From JBARRO01 sp049644265 (GTDB taxonomy: Bacteria > Bacteroidota > Ignavibacteria > UBA10030): DNA of 43,520 nt. The stretch is from positions 1 to 43,520 of the forward strand of contig JBARRO010000276.1 of the NCBI GenBank assembly GCA_049644265.1. Direction: 5' to 3'. Below are positions 7,936-18,321 of the stretch, piece by piece; positions within the stretch are counted from its first letter, which is position 1, and each line of letters starts with the position of its first letter. Position numbers and translations under genes: made by a program. The notes beneath the pieces were generated by a model. It saw nothing but the letters and a program-made list of their open reading frames with translations, had not been told where the DNA came from and ran no database searches.

Positions 7936-10266
7936 ATGGTTCAGAATACCGTCCAGAAAAGCCTCGTTGACTCTGGGGCCGCAGTCAACTACAAAAATCC
8001 ATCCTTACTATCCGACGAACGTGTCGCCGATCTTCTCAAGCGGATGACGCTTGAAGAAAAAGTGGCTCAGATGGTCTGCATTTGGGGCCAGAAGAAGTCA
8101 GTCCTGTTCGATGAATCCGGAAAGCTCAATCTGGATTCGATGGGCCGCCACTTGAGCTTGGGCATCGGACAGATTGCGCGCCTGAGCGACACCGGCGGCG
8201 GCCTCACCGCGTATGAAATGGCCGTGCTCTCCAACCGCCTCCAGAAATTTTTTGTCGAGGAAACGCGCCTCGGAATCCCTGTCATTTTCCATGAAGAATG
8301 TCTCCACGGACTCGCCGGCAAGGAAGCGACGAGTTACCCGCAGCCGATCGGCCTGGCGTCGACATTCAACCCTGCGTTGGTCGAGGAGATCTATGCTTCG
8401 ATCGCCGATGACACACGGTCACGGGGAGCGCATCAGGCGCTTACGCCGGTTGTCGATGTAGCTCGCGACCCGCGCTGGGGACGGGTCGAAGAGACGTTCG
8501 GCGAGGATCCTTACCTCGTCACGCAAATGGGGATTGCTGCGGTGACCGGTTTCCAGGGGAACGGCACGTTGAAGGACAAAAAACGCGTCATCGCCACGCT
8601 GAAACATTTCGCCGCACATGGTCAGCCGGAATCGGGCATGAACTGCGCACCGGCCAACATCTCTGAACGGGTCCTTCGCGACACGTTCCTGTCGCCGTTC
8701 CGCGAGGTGATCGCCAAAGCTCACGTCGCCAGCGTCATGGCTTCGTATAATGAGATTGATGGCGTGCCCTCTCACGCGAATTCCTGGTTGCTCAACGATG
8801 TGTTGAGGAAGGAATGGGGATTTGAAGGCTTTATCGTTTCGGACTACTATGCCATCGCAGAGTTGCACAAGCGAGACGAAGCTACCACCCACGCCGTTGC
8901 AGAGAATAAGATAGCGGCGGCGCTTCTCGGTGTGCTGGCGGGTGTCAACATTGAATTACCGGACCCCGATTGCTATCCGAACCTTGTTCATCTCGTTCGG
9001 GAGGGGAAGCTGCAGGAGTCGATTCTGAACGACCTTGTCGCTCCGATGCTGAAATACAAGTTTGAGCTCGGGTTGTTCGATGACCCGTACGTCGACCCGG
9101 AAGCGTTGCGGACGAAGGAACGACTGGAGAAAGAACGGGCGCTTGCCCTGCGATCGGCGCGAGAGACCATTACACTTTTGAAAAACGGCCGCAATCTGCT
9201 GCCCCTGAACCCGACGTCCATCCGAACTCTTGCAGTCATTGGGCCGAACGCGGACCGACGGCTCCTCGGCGGATACACGGGTGAACCGAAGTTTTTCGTC
9301 TCGGTTCTCCAGGGACTAAAGGAAAAGATGGGAGAGCGTGCCCGGGTTCTCTACAGCGAAGGATGCAAACTCACCATCGGCGGCTCGTGGAATGAAGACG
9401 CGGTGAAATTTCCTAACCCCGAAGAGAATCGGAAACTCATCCGGCAGGCAGTCGAAACCGCACGCCAGGCCGATACGGTCATCCTGGTACTCGGTGGGAA
9501 TGAACAGACTTCCCGTGAAGCGTGGAACAGGGGACATATGGGCGACAGGGCGAACATTGATCTCATCGGTGCCCAGAATGATTTGCTCAAAGCCGTTGTG
9601 GAAACCGGCAAGCCTGTGATCGTTGTGCTGTTCAACGGCCGCCCGAATTCCATCGGCAATGTTCAGGAGCAGGTCCCTGCGATTCTGGAATGCTGGTACC
9701 TTGGACAGGAAGCCGGAACCGCAGTTGCCGACGTCCTGTTCGGCGACTACAACCCGGGTGGCAAGCTGCCGATTTCCATCCCGCGATCTGCGGGCCATCT
9801 GCCCTGTTACTACAATTATAAGCCTTCCGCGCGCAGAGGATATCTTGGTGACGATGTCTCTCCGTTGTATCCTTTTGGCTTTGGCCTGAGCTATGCAACA
9901 TTCGTGTTGAGCAGTGTCCGCCTCGAGAAATCGTCCCTGCACGTTGGAGACTCCACCAGGGTTCTTGTGGATGTGAAGAACACCGGAAAATGCGCCGGCG
10001 ACGAGGTTGTCCAAATGTACATCCGCGACGTGGTGAGCTCGGTGACGCGCCCCGTCAAGGAACTCAAAGGTTTCCAGAAGATTCATCTGAATCCCGGAGA
10101 GTCAAAGACGGTTGCTCTCCCAATCCATCCTGAGCACCTTGCGTTCACGGATATTCGGATGAACTATGTGGTTGAGCCGGGTGAATTCGAGATTCAGGTG
10201 GGGACCTCGTCTCGCGACAGTGATTTGCAGAAGGTCATATTGACCGTAAACAGCCAGAACTCCTAA
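7936..10266 (+). CDS. GH3 beta-xylosidase/beta-glucosidase, cytoplasmic
   Basis: This 776-residue GH3 enzyme has an N-terminal TIM-barrel-like domain (RVADLLKRMTLEEKVAQM), the TLKHFAAHG segment near residue 221, and the nucleophile Asp303 in GFIVSDYYAI. An alpha/beta sandwich and a C-terminal fibronectin III-like domain (about residues 680-770) follow. There is no signal peptide, so it should cleave imported xylooligosaccharides in the cytoplasm. Beta-xylosidase is preferred over beta-glucosidase because the next genes are a pentoside-type importer and xylose isomerase; the sequence alone does not settle it. The start has no clear Shine-Dalgarno sequence. It is the first gene after the promoter-operator at 7686-7727. 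Confidence 0.9.
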   Translation: MVQNTVQKSLVDSGAAVNYKNPSLLSDERVADLLKRMTLEEKVAQMVCIWGQKKSVLFDESGKLNLDSMGRHLSLGIGQIARLSDTGGGLTAYEMAVLSNRLQKFFVEETRLGIPVIFHEECLHGLAGKEATSYPQPIGLASTFNPALVEEIYASIADDTRSRGAHQALTPVVDVARDPRWGRVEETFGEDPYLVTQMGIAAVTGFQGNGTLKDKKRVIATLKHFAAHGQPESGMNCAPANISERVLRDTFLSPFREVIAKAHVASVMASYNEIDGVPSHANSWLLNDVLRKEWGFEGFIVSDYYAIAELHKRDEATTHAVAENKIAAALLGVLAGVNIELPDPDCYPNLVHLVREGKLQESILNDLVAPMLKYKFELGLFDDPYVDPEALRTKERLEKERALALRSARETITLLKNGRNLLPLNPTSIRTLAVIGPNADRRLLGGYTGEPKFFVSVLQGLKEKMGERARVLYSEGCKLTIGGSWNEDAVKFPNPEENRKLIRQAVETARQADTVILVLGGNEQTSREAWNRGHMGDRANIDLIGAQNDLLKAVVETGKPVIVVLFNGRPNSIGNVQEQVPAILECWYLGQEAGTAVADVLFGDYNPGGKLPISIPRSAGHLPCYYNYKPSARRGYLGDDVSPLYPFGFGLSYATFVLSSVRLEKSSLHVGDSTRVLVDVKNTGKCAGDEVVQMYIRDVVSSVTRPVKELKGFQKIHLNPGESKTVALPIHPEHLAFTDIRMNYVVEPGEFEIQVGTSSRDSDLQKVILTVNSQNS

Positions 10267-10281
10267 ACACGACAACCGACA

Positions 10282-11787
10282 ATGGCAGACCATTATCAGC
10301 AGAAACTTTCGTTTTGGGAGAAGGCGGGATACGGGTTTGGCGACGCCGGCGCCAACTTTGTGTTCCAGACCATGCTGATCTTCCAGCTTGGCTTCTACAC
10401 GGACGTCTTCGGCATTACAGCTGCGGCGGGAGGGACTCTGTTGCTCGTCGGGCGGTTCTGGGATGCAATGTTCGACCCATTCATGGGAGCCGTTGCTGAC
10501 CGCACGAAGACGAGGTGGGGCAAGTTCCGACCCTGGGTTCTTTGGTCGGCGGTGCCGTTTGCCATCTTCTTCTATCTTGCCTTTACAACTCCCGATTTCG
10601 ACCCCACCGGCAAGCTTATCTACGCGTACGTGACGTACATCCTGTTGATGACAGTCTATTCCGTCAATAACCTTCCCTATTCTGCTCTGAACGGCGTCAT
10701 AACAGGCGACGTCAATGAGCGTACGAGCCTCTCGTCGTATCGCTTCTTCTTTGCGATGGCGGCTGCGTTTATCGTTCAGGGTCTGACCCTGCCGATGGTT
10801 GGCAAGTTTGGAGAGGGCAACGCGGCAAAGGGCTGGTCGATGACCATCGGGGTTTTCGCATTCCTGTGCGTTATCTTCTTTGTGATCACGTTCTTTACCA
10901 CACGCGAGCGTGTAAAACCGGATCCCAATCAGAAACCCTCCGCCAGGCAGGATTTTGCAGATTTGCTGAAGAATGCCCCCTGGAAGTCCATGTTTGTCCT
11001 GACCCTGTTCCTCTTCATAACTCTCGCACTCTGGGGCAGCGCAACGTTCTACTACTTCACTTACTATGTCGACAAAGCCGAACTCTTCAGTTTTCTGCAG
11101 TCGTGGGGTCTTGTGACGACGGTGGCGGGCGCTCCCGAAGCGGGAGGGTGGTGGCATGGTGTCTTGAACACGTTTGGGCTTCTGGCAACAGAAGACCGGA
11201 CCAACGTCACCTCCGTGGGATTCAGCCTCTTTAATATGAGTGGCCAGCTGGTCATGATCATCGGCGTTCTTCTTTCAAAACCGCTGTCTATGCGGTTCGG
11301 GAAGAAGGGAGTATTCCTGACCGGCCTTTCGTGCACCGCTTTGTTCACAGCGCTCTTCATCTTCCTGCCGGCGAGTGCCATTGGGGCGACGTTTGTTCTC
11401 AATCTCTTCAAGTCCCTCGCCTACGGTCCGACAATTCCACTGCTTTGGGCAATGATGGCCGATGTTGCTGATTTTGCTGAATGGAAGACGAACCGTCGTG
11501 CGACGGGAGTCGTGTTTGCGGGCATCGTATTTGCTCTGAAGGCAGGCCTGGGACTCGGGGGAGCAATTTGCGGGTGGTTCCTCTCCTTGTATGGGTATGC
11601 ACCGAACGTGGCTCAGAGTGAACACGCCCTGTTCGGTATTCGCATGACGGCGAGTATCTATCCGGCGATCACATTCTCTATTGGCGTGGTTGCTTTGATG
11701 TTTTATGGGATTAACAAGAAACTGAATCTTCAGATTCAGGATGAGCTCATCGAGCGACGCAAAAGCTTTTCGACCGAACCGACATGA
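10282..11787 (+). CDS. GPH-family (MelB/XylP-type) glycoside:cation symporter
   Basis: This 501-residue, roughly 12-helix membrane protein belongs to the glycoside-pentoside-hexuronide:cation symporter family. The first third has the family signature: EKAGYGFGDAGANFVFQ, then LVGRFWDAMFDPFMG and ADRTKTRWGKFRPW, the conserved loop between helices 2 and 3 with cation-site Asp residues. A middle insert (about residues 258-320) is longer than in MelB. It starts 15 bases after GH3 and precedes xylA, so it most likely brings xylobiose or other short xylooligosaccharides, possibly decorated, across the inner membrane for GH3. Which cation and sugar it uses cannot be read from the sequence. Confidence 0.9.
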   Translation: MADHYQQKLSFWEKAGYGFGDAGANFVFQTMLIFQLGFYTDVFGITAAAGGTLLLVGRFWDAMFDPFMGAVADRTKTRWGKFRPWVLWSAVPFAIFFYLAFTTPDFDPTGKLIYAYVTYILLMTVYSVNNLPYSALNGVITGDVNERTSLSSYRFFFAMAAAFIVQGLTLPMVGKFGEGNAAKGWSMTIGVFAFLCVIFFVITFFTTRERVKPDPNQKPSARQDFADLLKNAPWKSMFVLTLFLFITLALWGSATFYYFTYYVDKAELFSFLQSWGLVTTVAGAPEAGGWWHGVLNTFGLLATEDRTNVTSVGFSLFNMSGQLVMIIGVLLSKPLSMRFGKKGVFLTGLSCTALFTALFIFLPASAIGATFVLNLFKSLAYGPTIPLLWAMMADVADFAEWKTNRRATGVVFAGIVFALKAGLGLGGAICGWFLSLYGYAPNVAQSEHALFGIRMTASIYPAITFSIGVVALMFYGINKKLNLQIQDELIERRKSFSTEPT

Positions 11788-11834
11788 CGCAGCATGAGCA
11801 TTGACCAACTCGAAACCAGGAACTGACCATCGCT

Positions 11835-13157
11835 ATGCTGAATAAGTACTTTCCGAATATCAAAAAACAGATACCGTACGAGGGAAAAGATTCGAAGAAT
11901 CCTCTCGCCTTCAAGTACTATAATAGAGAACATCGCGTCGGCGCGAAAACAATGGCCGAGCATCTCCGGTTTTCAGTCGCTTACTGGCATTCTCTGCTCG
12001 GGAGTGGATCAGACATGTTTGGCGGTCCGAGTTTTGAGCGGGCATGGAGAAAGAAGGGCGATCCCATGGATCGGGCGAAGGATACGTTTGATGCAGCCTT
12101 CGAGTTGATTCAGAAACTGGGCATCGACTACTATTGCTTCCACGACCGCGACATCGCCCCCGAGGGAGATACGTTTTCGCAGTCGGTCAAGAACCTGCAG
12201 ACCATGGTCGGTCTTGCGAAGAAGATGCAGAAGGATTCCGGCATCAAGTTGTTGTGGGGAACGGCCAACCTGTTCGGCAGCCCGATATATTCGCAGGGAG
12301 CCGGAACGAGTCCCAACGCACATGTCATGTCCTACGCGGCGGCGCAGGTAAAGAACGCGATCGACGCAACAAAAGAGCTCGGCGGAGAAAACTACGTGTT
12401 CTGGGGTGGCCGGGAAGGGTATGAAACCCTGTTGAACACAGATTTGAAGCGCGAGCAGGAGCATATGGCGAAGTTCCTTCATATGGCTGTTGACTACAAA
12501 AAAAAGATCAGCTTCAAGGGACAATTCCTCATCGAGCCAAAACCTGCCGAGCCGACAAAACACCAGTACGACACCGATGCGGCGACGACGCTGTACTTTC
12601 TCAAGGAATACGGCCTGCTCGAAGATTTCAAGCTGAATATCGAAGCGAATCATGCGACCCTCGCGGGGCATACATTTGAGCACGAGCTTGCCGTAGCTTC
12701 GGCGGCGGGAAAACTGGGGAGCGTCGATGCGAACCGTGGCGACCTTTTACTCGGGTGGGATACAGACCAGTTCCCGACGGACATCTATGCGACAACGCTT
12801 GCAATGATGATCATTTTGAACCAAGGGGGATTGGGGAGCGGAGGACTTAACTTCGACGCAAAGGTGCGTCGGAGTTCGAACGACCCGTACGACCTTTTCC
12901 ATGCCCACATCGGAGGCATGGATGCCTTCGCCCGCGGGTTGCTGATTGCATATGAAATCATAAAAGACAAAGTGCTTTCCAAATTCATTGAGGAACGATA
13001 CAGCAGTTTCGATTCAGGTATTGGAGCAAAGATTGTCGGCGGGAAGGTCGGCTTCGAGGAGATTGAAAAGTGGGTCATCAAAGAGGGAAAGCCGGAATTG
13101 GAGAGCGGCCGGCAGGAAATGCTCGAGAATATCCTCAACTCGTACATCGGGCGCTGA
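11835..13157 (+). CDS. xylA: Xylose isomerase (class II)
   Basis: This 440-residue protein is xylose isomerase, which converts D-xylose to D-xylulose with divalent metal ions in the cytoplasm. The longer N-terminus and total length indicate class II. Catalytic and metal-binding segments are intact: FHDRDIAPEG with catalytic His103, FWGGREGYETLLNTD, FLIEPKPAEPTKHQYD, NIEANHATLAGHTFEHEL, and LGSVDANRGD followed by GWDTDQFPT. It lies 47 bases after the symporter gene in the LacI-controlled operon and completes the xylose branch. Xylulokinase is not in the window. Confidence 0.97.
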   Translation: MLNKYFPNIKKQIPYEGKDSKNPLAFKYYNREHRVGAKTMAEHLRFSVAYWHSLLGSGSDMFGGPSFERAWRKKGDPMDRAKDTFDAAFELIQKLGIDYYCFHDRDIAPEGDTFSQSVKNLQTMVGLAKKMQKDSGIKLLWGTANLFGSPIYSQGAGTSPNAHVMSYAAAQVKNAIDATKELGGENYVFWGGREGYETLLNTDLKREQEHMAKFLHMAVDYKKKISFKGQFLIEPKPAEPTKHQYDTDAATTLYFLKEYGLLEDFKLNIEANHATLAGHTFEHELAVASAAGKLGSVDANRGDLLLGWDTDQFPTDIYATTLAMMIILNQGGLGSGGLNFDAKVRRSSNDPYDLFHAHIGGMDAFARGLLIAYEIIKDKVLSKFIEERYSSFDSGIGAKIVGGKVGFEEIEKWVIKEGKPELESGRQEMLENILNSYIGR

Positions 13158-13233
13158 TTGGTGTGTCCGATACTCAATCGGGGAATGCAGGGTGGAGCAA
13201 AAGCTGCATTGACAAGAACAAGGAGAACTTCCT

Positions 13234-16200
13234 GTGAAAACTTCATGTGACATCGTTGCTCCGGCGGTTGAGACATTCCGCATTCTGTCGATCAACAAGA
13301 GGATTCTTGCCGGCTTGGTAATCCTGTGTTTCGCCTCGGTCTCGCCTCTCATGGCCTCAGGAACCTTAAAAGGAAAAGTCCTTGACAAGGACACGAAGGA
13401 ACCGTTACCCGGCGCCAATGTCATCGTGGACGGCACGAGCGTGGGAACGGCGGCAGATCTGAACGGAGCCTATACGCTTGTCAACGTTCCGAGCGGCGAA
13501 GTATCGATAAAGATTACTTACATCGGCTATGTCTCTGTGACAGTTTCCTTGACCGTGGGTGAAAACGAGACTGTGAATCGGGACTTCACGCTGAAAGCAG
13601 CAACGATCGAGGGACAAGAAGTGATCGTCACCGGACAGGCCCTTGGTCAGGTGCAGGCAATCAATCAGCAGCTCTCTTCAAACAAGATCGCCAGCATAGT
13701 CTCCGAAGCAAGGATTCAGGAGCTTCCCGATTTCAACGCTGCTCAGGCGATAGGCCGGTTACCGGGCGTCTCTACTCTGTCAAGTTCTGGCGAAGCAAAC
13801 AAAATTGTTATCCGGGGGTTGGCTCCTCAATTCAACGCGGTCGCGGTGGGCGGAATTACCATGGCGTCGACCGGAAGCACGCAAATCGGCGCTGCCTCGC
13901 AAGTCGGAACGGGTGCCGCGAACATCAATCAGGATCGAAGCGTTGACCTTTCGATGGTGACGCCGTACATGATCAAGTCGGTGGAAGTGTTCAAGTCACT
14001 AACGCCGGACTTGAACGCGAACGCGATCGGGGGTTTTGTGAACATGAACTTACGTGAGGCTCCAGAAGGATTCCGGACGGACCTGATGTTTCAATCCGGT
14101 TATACCCAAAAGAGCAACAACTACGGTAACTACAGAGCGGTGTTTTCCGCGAGTGATCGTTTTTTTGACGGCGACCTGGGCTTTTATGGACTCGGCAACA
14201 TTGAGCGATACGACCGGGATGCCGACAACATGAACGCCAGTTACTCGACGTTGGAAAATGCCGCGCAGCCGAACGCGTTTGGAAGAGTCACTGTGACGAC
14301 CGTAAACCTGAACCGTCATTTTGAAACCAGAAAACGGTTCGGCGCGAATCTCATTGTGGATTACCGATTGCCGGCAGGCACTCTCAAGTCTGTGAACGTA
14401 TTCAGCCGTTTGAATGCCAACACCCGCGATTTCACGACGATCCTGGATTATCAGTTCCATAACATCAATTTCAGATACCGACAGGGAGAAAACACCACCG
14501 ATGCCGCTGTTAATTCCCTGGAGTTCAATAACGATTTTGGATTTCTTTCGATGGAGTTGAAAGTCGCAAATTCCTATTCGAGGAATCACCTGCCCTATGC
14601 GCCCCAACTGGACTTCAGTCAGACCGGCGGGATTCCAGGCCAAATTCCGGACAACACCGTCCCGGATAGCCTTAAGAATCTTGTCTCTGATAAAGGCCCG
14701 CTGAAGACCTATTTAACAAGCATCAGTCTGTTCAGCGCGGATTATAAAGAAAACGACCAAGTGTACAAGGGCGATTTCAAGGTTCCGGTCCGCGTCGAAG
14801 ATATCACTTCTGGCTTCCTCAAGTTCGGTGGCGAATTCCGTTATAATTACCGCACGAATGACCAGGGTACTCCCTATGCAAATATTCGGGGCGGTTCCAC
14901 GATCGGCGGCCAAATTCTGAGTCTGTTGGAGAGTCATTTCGGGTTTGTCCGCGATTCTACCGTGGGTCAATTCCCGGGGAACAACTTCACATCATCCGAG
15001 GGGAATCTCTACGACACCTTTTTGGATGGCCGGTTTGGGCAGCTTCTCTGGGCACCCGATGCGTCGACATTGAACAGCATCGTTGACTTGATCTCACACG
15101 ACGAGTCCATCAACGCGAATCACAGCAGCGGTACGAACGCGGGAGGATGGTTTGAAACGGCGTTTCAACGATTCCCGAACAAGTACCGCTATATTGAAAA
15201 ATACCATGCAGGGTACCTGATGTCCGAGTTGAACTTTGGCCAGGATCTGATGGTAGTGGGGGGTGTGCGGTGGGAGGAAGTGAAGTCCTTGTTCGATGCA
15301 TACAATTTGGTCGATGGCCGGGACGCAACGTCACAGACCGTCGATTCGGTCTCCGCGCATCCATGGAATCGCTACGTACTTCCGATGGTGCAGACAAAAT
15401 TGAATATGTTTGATTGGGTGGACATCCGATACGCCTATACACAAACCCTTGCCCGGCCTGACTATCATCAACTCTCGCCGCATTTTACCATCGGTTGGAC
15501 AAAAGCGGATGTGTGGGCAGGGAATCCCAGACTTGTCCCGGCAAGAGCAACGAACCACGATGTGTTCCTCACCTTTCACAACAATGAATTGGGCTTGTTT
15601 TCAATCGGCGGGTTCTACAAGGAAGTTCGGGACTTCACCTATTATACGCAGTATCACTTGCAGCAGAGTCCCTCGGCGCCGGGATTGGACTCGCTGGCAC
15701 AATACGCAGTGCACACCGCAAGTGGCGGAATCTTCATCCCGCTACCCTCCGCGCTGCTCCACACATACACGAACAGCCCGCACCCGGCTTACATAAGGGG
15801 TTTTGAGGTCGACCTTCAGACGAGATTCTGGTATCTGCCAGAGCCGCTGAACGGGATCCTGCTTGGAATCAACTACACTCATATCTCATCCCAGGCGACC
15901 TATCCCTGGAGAAAAGACACGACGATTGTTGTCCCACCGCGGTCAACCAAAGTGGTCACGCTGGACTACACGCGAACGGGTCGTTTGATCAATCAGCCGA
16001 ACGATATCCTCAACGCATACCTCGGCTATGATAACGGCGGGTTTTCCGGTCGTTTGTCGTTTCTCTTTCAGGGAAATTCTGTCAGTGCCATCGGCCCCTT
16101 CGCAGAGCAGGACGGTTTTACCAATGATTATTTTCGAATCGACATCTCGGCAAGGCAAACGCTTCCATGGCCCGGTCTTCAGTTGTTTCTGGATGTCACG

Positions 16201-16308
16201 AACCTCAACAACAGGAAGAACGACGCAGCTCAGGCGTCCATTGGAGGCTTTACTTCACAACAGTACTACGGGCTCGTGGCGAAACTCGGAGTACGATACC
16301 AGATGTAA
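13234..16308 (+). CDS. TonB-dependent receptor with carboxypeptidase-regulatory-like domain
   Basis: The start is a GTG with AAGGAG 8 bases upstream. The 1024-residue protein has a hydrophobic export segment (about residues 26-42) and an N-terminal carboxypeptidase-regulatory-like beta-sandwich (GTLKGKVLDKDTKEPLPGAN, about 43-125). A plug domain follows (ELPDFNAAQAIGRLPGVSTL and VIRGLAPQFNAVAVGG), then a large beta-barrel. It should transport an oligosaccharide across the outer membrane using TonB energy. No SusD-like lipoprotein gene follows, so this is not a classical SusCD pair. The following gene encodes a secreted beta-helix protein instead. It comes 76 bases after xylA and may be in the same transcript. 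Its ligand is inferred to be xylan-derived from context only. Confidence 0.92.
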   Translation: MKTSCDIVAPAVETFRILSINKRILAGLVILCFASVSPLMASGTLKGKVLDKDTKEPLPGANVIVDGTSVGTAADLNGAYTLVNVPSGEVSIKITYIGYVSVTVSLTVGENETVNRDFTLKAATIEGQEVIVTGQALGQVQAINQQLSSNKIASIVSEARIQELPDFNAAQAIGRLPGVSTLSSSGEANKIVIRGLAPQFNAVAVGGITMASTGSTQIGAASQVGTGAANINQDRSVDLSMVTPYMIKSVEVFKSLTPDLNANAIGGFVNMNLREAPEGFRTDLMFQSGYTQKSNNYGNYRAVFSASDRFFDGDLGFYGLGNIERYDRDADNMNASYSTLENAAQPNAFGRVTVTTVNLNRHFETRKRFGANLIVDYRLPAGTLKSVNVFSRLNANTRDFTTILDYQFHNINFRYRQGENTTDAAVNSLEFNNDFGFLSMELKVANSYSRNHLPYAPQLDFSQTGGIPGQIPDNTVPDSLKNLVSDKGPLKTYLTSISLFSADYKENDQVYKGDFKVPVRVEDITSGFLKFGGEFRYNYRTNDQGTPYANIRGGSTIGGQILSLLESHFGFVRDSTVGQFPGNNFTSSEGNLYDTFLDGRFGQLLWAPDASTLNSIVDLISHDESINANHSSGTNAGGWFETAFQRFPNKYRYIEKYHAGYLMSELNFGQDLMVVGGVRWEEVKSLFDAYNLVDGRDATSQTVDSVSAHPWNRYVLPMVQTKLNMFDWVDIRYAYTQTLARPDYHQLSPHFTIGWTKADVWAGNPRLVPARATNHDVFLTFHNNELGLFSIGGFYKEVRDFTYYTQYHLQQSPSAPGLDSLAQYAVHTASGGIFIPLPSALLHTYTNSPHPAYIRGFEVDLQTRFWYLPEPLNGILLGINYTHISSQATYPWRKDTTIVVPPRSTKVVTLDYTRTGRLINQPNDILNAYLGYDNGGFSGRLSFLFQGNSVSAIGPFAEQDGFTNDYFRIDISARQTLPWPGLQLFLDVTNLNNRKNDAAQASIGGFTSQQYYGLVAKLGVRYQM

Positions 16309-16353
16309 GAAATTTGACTATCCGTCAATCCATCAAACAACAGGAGGTGTAAT

Positions 16354-18138
16354 ATGAAGACTTGCGCATGGGCATTCGTGTTGTTGGTTTTTCTGCTTCC
16401 CGCCCGACTTCTGGCACAAACCGATACGGTGGATGTCAAGGACTTCTTTGACATCGGAGGTGGCGAAGGGACACTCAACACTGAGGTTCAGGCTAAGATC
16501 GACGCCGGAACTCTCTCGAATACGGTCTTTCGACTCAAGCCATACGGGTATTATGTTCTGACCTCGAGAATCACAGTCCCAGCCGGAAAACGCTTCACCC
16601 TGATTTCGCCAACCCCGGGGACCACGCAGGAAACATCCCCGGCGATGATCGTCTGGACGCCGAGCGGCCCGAACACCACATTCAACTTCGATTGTTTCGG
16701 CGACATTTACATGAAGAACATCTGGATCCTGTATGCCACCACGAACCAGGTCGACCTCGGCACACAAGTGGGCTCAGCGTTGGAAATTGACGAAGACACA
16801 ACGGACCACGTGAACGTCGGTGTCTTTGACAACGTGATCTTCGATTACGCGCCCATATCGAACGGAGGCGGGTCGGTGACGGTCACGGCTTCGCACGCCC
16901 GGTTGACGTTTACGAACTGCTATTTCCGGAACAACACGGATACCCATTTCAGATACTACGGCAGAGCTGTATCGTTTCCGTTCGGTACCCAAGGATGGCA
17001 TATCGACGTGTGTTCGTTTGAGAATTGTACGTTCGCCAACATGGGATATGTGTACATGCAAGAGGGATCTGAATACACGGATACCCTCAAGTTCAACCAC
17101 TGCACGTTCCTGAACACCATGATGTATACTCTGGAATTCGGATGGTGGAACTGGCTCTCCGTCACAAACAGCATTTACGTGAATCCTTACATGTTTGGCT
17201 TTTTCCGTACGGAAGGCGCGACGGCGCACGGGGGAGCGCTGAACATCGACAGCGTGGGGAAGGGGAACTTTACCTTCCTGGTGCCGTTTACCGACGCCCA
17301 GCGACATGTCCTCTTCGCCAACAACAGCTATTTTGTGGAGAAATGGTTGGTGGACTACATGACTCCCTACAATGCCTCCACAAACCCCACGGGAGGCAAT
17401 CCATACAGCAACGCCGTCTTCTTGATCAATCCCGATAGTGTACCAAGGCCGCAGCCCATGATGAGCGAGAAGACGAAATCCTTCTTTAACAACAAAGCTG
17501 CATTTCCCTACTTCACGATGATGAACGTGTACGATTCGACGAATCCGGGATTCCTTATTCCGCCGACAAATGTGCAAGGCATTAAGACCTTTCTCTACAA
17601 GAAATGGACAGACAACTCCGATACAACATGGGCGTTTGACCCCCATTCCGACATTACCCAGAGCTGGCCGATGAATGAACAGTTGAGGTACTCAAACTCC
17701 ACGCTCAAGGCGGCGGGAATGGGCGGGTTCCCATTGGGCGACCTGTACCATTGGTGGAACAGCCAGCCGACCATCTACTCAGGTTGGAAAGCCCAGGCTG
17801 CCACGGAGAACACGACAATCTCAAACTTGCTTAAGAATGGCACGACGGACGTGCAGGAAGCAGCGGCTCCTCCCGTCGAGTTCGAACTAAGTCAGAACTA
17901 CCCGAATCCATTTAACCCGACGACGCAGATAAACTATTCAATTCCGCAAAGAAGCTCGGTGTCGTTGAAGGTATTCAATTTGCTGGGAATGGAAGTTGCG
18001 ACCCTCTTTTCAGGTATGCAGGAAGCGGGACCGCATGTGGCACCGTTTGACGCGACGAGATTCTCGAGTGGTGTGTACTTCTACAGACTACAGGCTGGAA
18101 GTGTGTCGATAACTAAGAAGATGGTGTTCATGAAATAA
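16354..18138 (+). CDS. secreted right-handed beta-helix protein with type-A sorting domain
   Basis: A strong Shine-Dalgarno (AGGAGGTG, 16342-16349) precedes the ATG. The 594-residue protein has a signal peptide ending near LLAQ. Its central region is rich in short strand-and-Asn repeats (LTFTNCYFRNNTDTHFRYYG, FENCTFANMGYVYMQEGS, LKFNHCTFLNTMMYTLEFGW), which suggests a parallel beta-helix like those of pectate lyases. The last 90 residues are a sorting domain (FELSQNYPNPFNPTTQINYS). I do not recognise a catalytic family. It lies directly after the TonB receptor and before another secreted protein of unclear role, so it may bind or cut a plant polysaccharide at the cell surface. Confidence 0.75.
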   Translation: MKTCAWAFVLLVFLLPARLLAQTDTVDVKDFFDIGGGEGTLNTEVQAKIDAGTLSNTVFRLKPYGYYVLTSRITVPAGKRFTLISPTPGTTQETSPAMIVWTPSGPNTTFNFDCFGDIYMKNIWILYATTNQVDLGTQVGSALEIDEDTTDHVNVGVFDNVIFDYAPISNGGGSVTVTASHARLTFTNCYFRNNTDTHFRYYGRAVSFPFGTQGWHIDVCSFENCTFANMGYVYMQEGSEYTDTLKFNHCTFLNTMMYTLEFGWWNWLSVTNSIYVNPYMFGFFRTEGATAHGGALNIDSVGKGNFTFLVPFTDAQRHVLFANNSYFVEKWLVDYMTPYNASTNPTGGNPYSNAVFLINPDSVPRPQPMMSEKTKSFFNNKAAFPYFTMMNVYDSTNPGFLIPPTNVQGIKTFLYKKWTDNSDTTWAFDPHSDITQSWPMNEQLRYSNSTLKAAGMGGFPLGDLYHWWNSQPTIYSGWKAQAATENTTISNLLKNGTTDVQEAAAPPVEFELSQNYPNPFNPTTQINYSIPQRSSVSLKVFNLLGMEVATLFSGMQEAGPHVAPFDATRFSSGVYFYRLQAGSVSITKKMVFMK

Positions 18139-18160
18139 CCTTTTCCTCAAGTGTTTTCCG

Positions 18161-18185
18161 ATCCCGTCCGCGTTGCGGACGGGAT
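18161..18185. terminator. strong GC hairpin after the beta-helix gene
   Basis: An 11-bp perfect stem (ATCCCGTCCGC/GCGGACGGGAT) with a 3-base loop lies 23 bases after the stop codon. No T-run follows, so it may be a 3'-end stabiliser or partial attenuator rather than a full terminator. The rest of the 183-base gap holds a Shine-Dalgarno for the next gene but no gene. Confidence 0.45.
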
Positions 18186-18321
18186 GGCTTGTTGATGCCC
18201 GGCAGATTGTTCCCGGGCGATACATCCAGAGGAGGTGACTCAACAAAGTTTTCGTTTCACACAACATGGTACATCCCGCTAATTAACAAAACTCCATCAA
18301 ACCAACAACAGTGGAGGTATT

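Noticed and set aside
8419..8892. 157-residue minus-strand reading frame inside GH3
   Set aside because: It is a shadow of a clearly coding plus-strand gene, with no family features and no start signal. The same holds for other long opposite-strand frames, such as 5287-6192, 10102-11157, 16774-17646 and 28445-29512.
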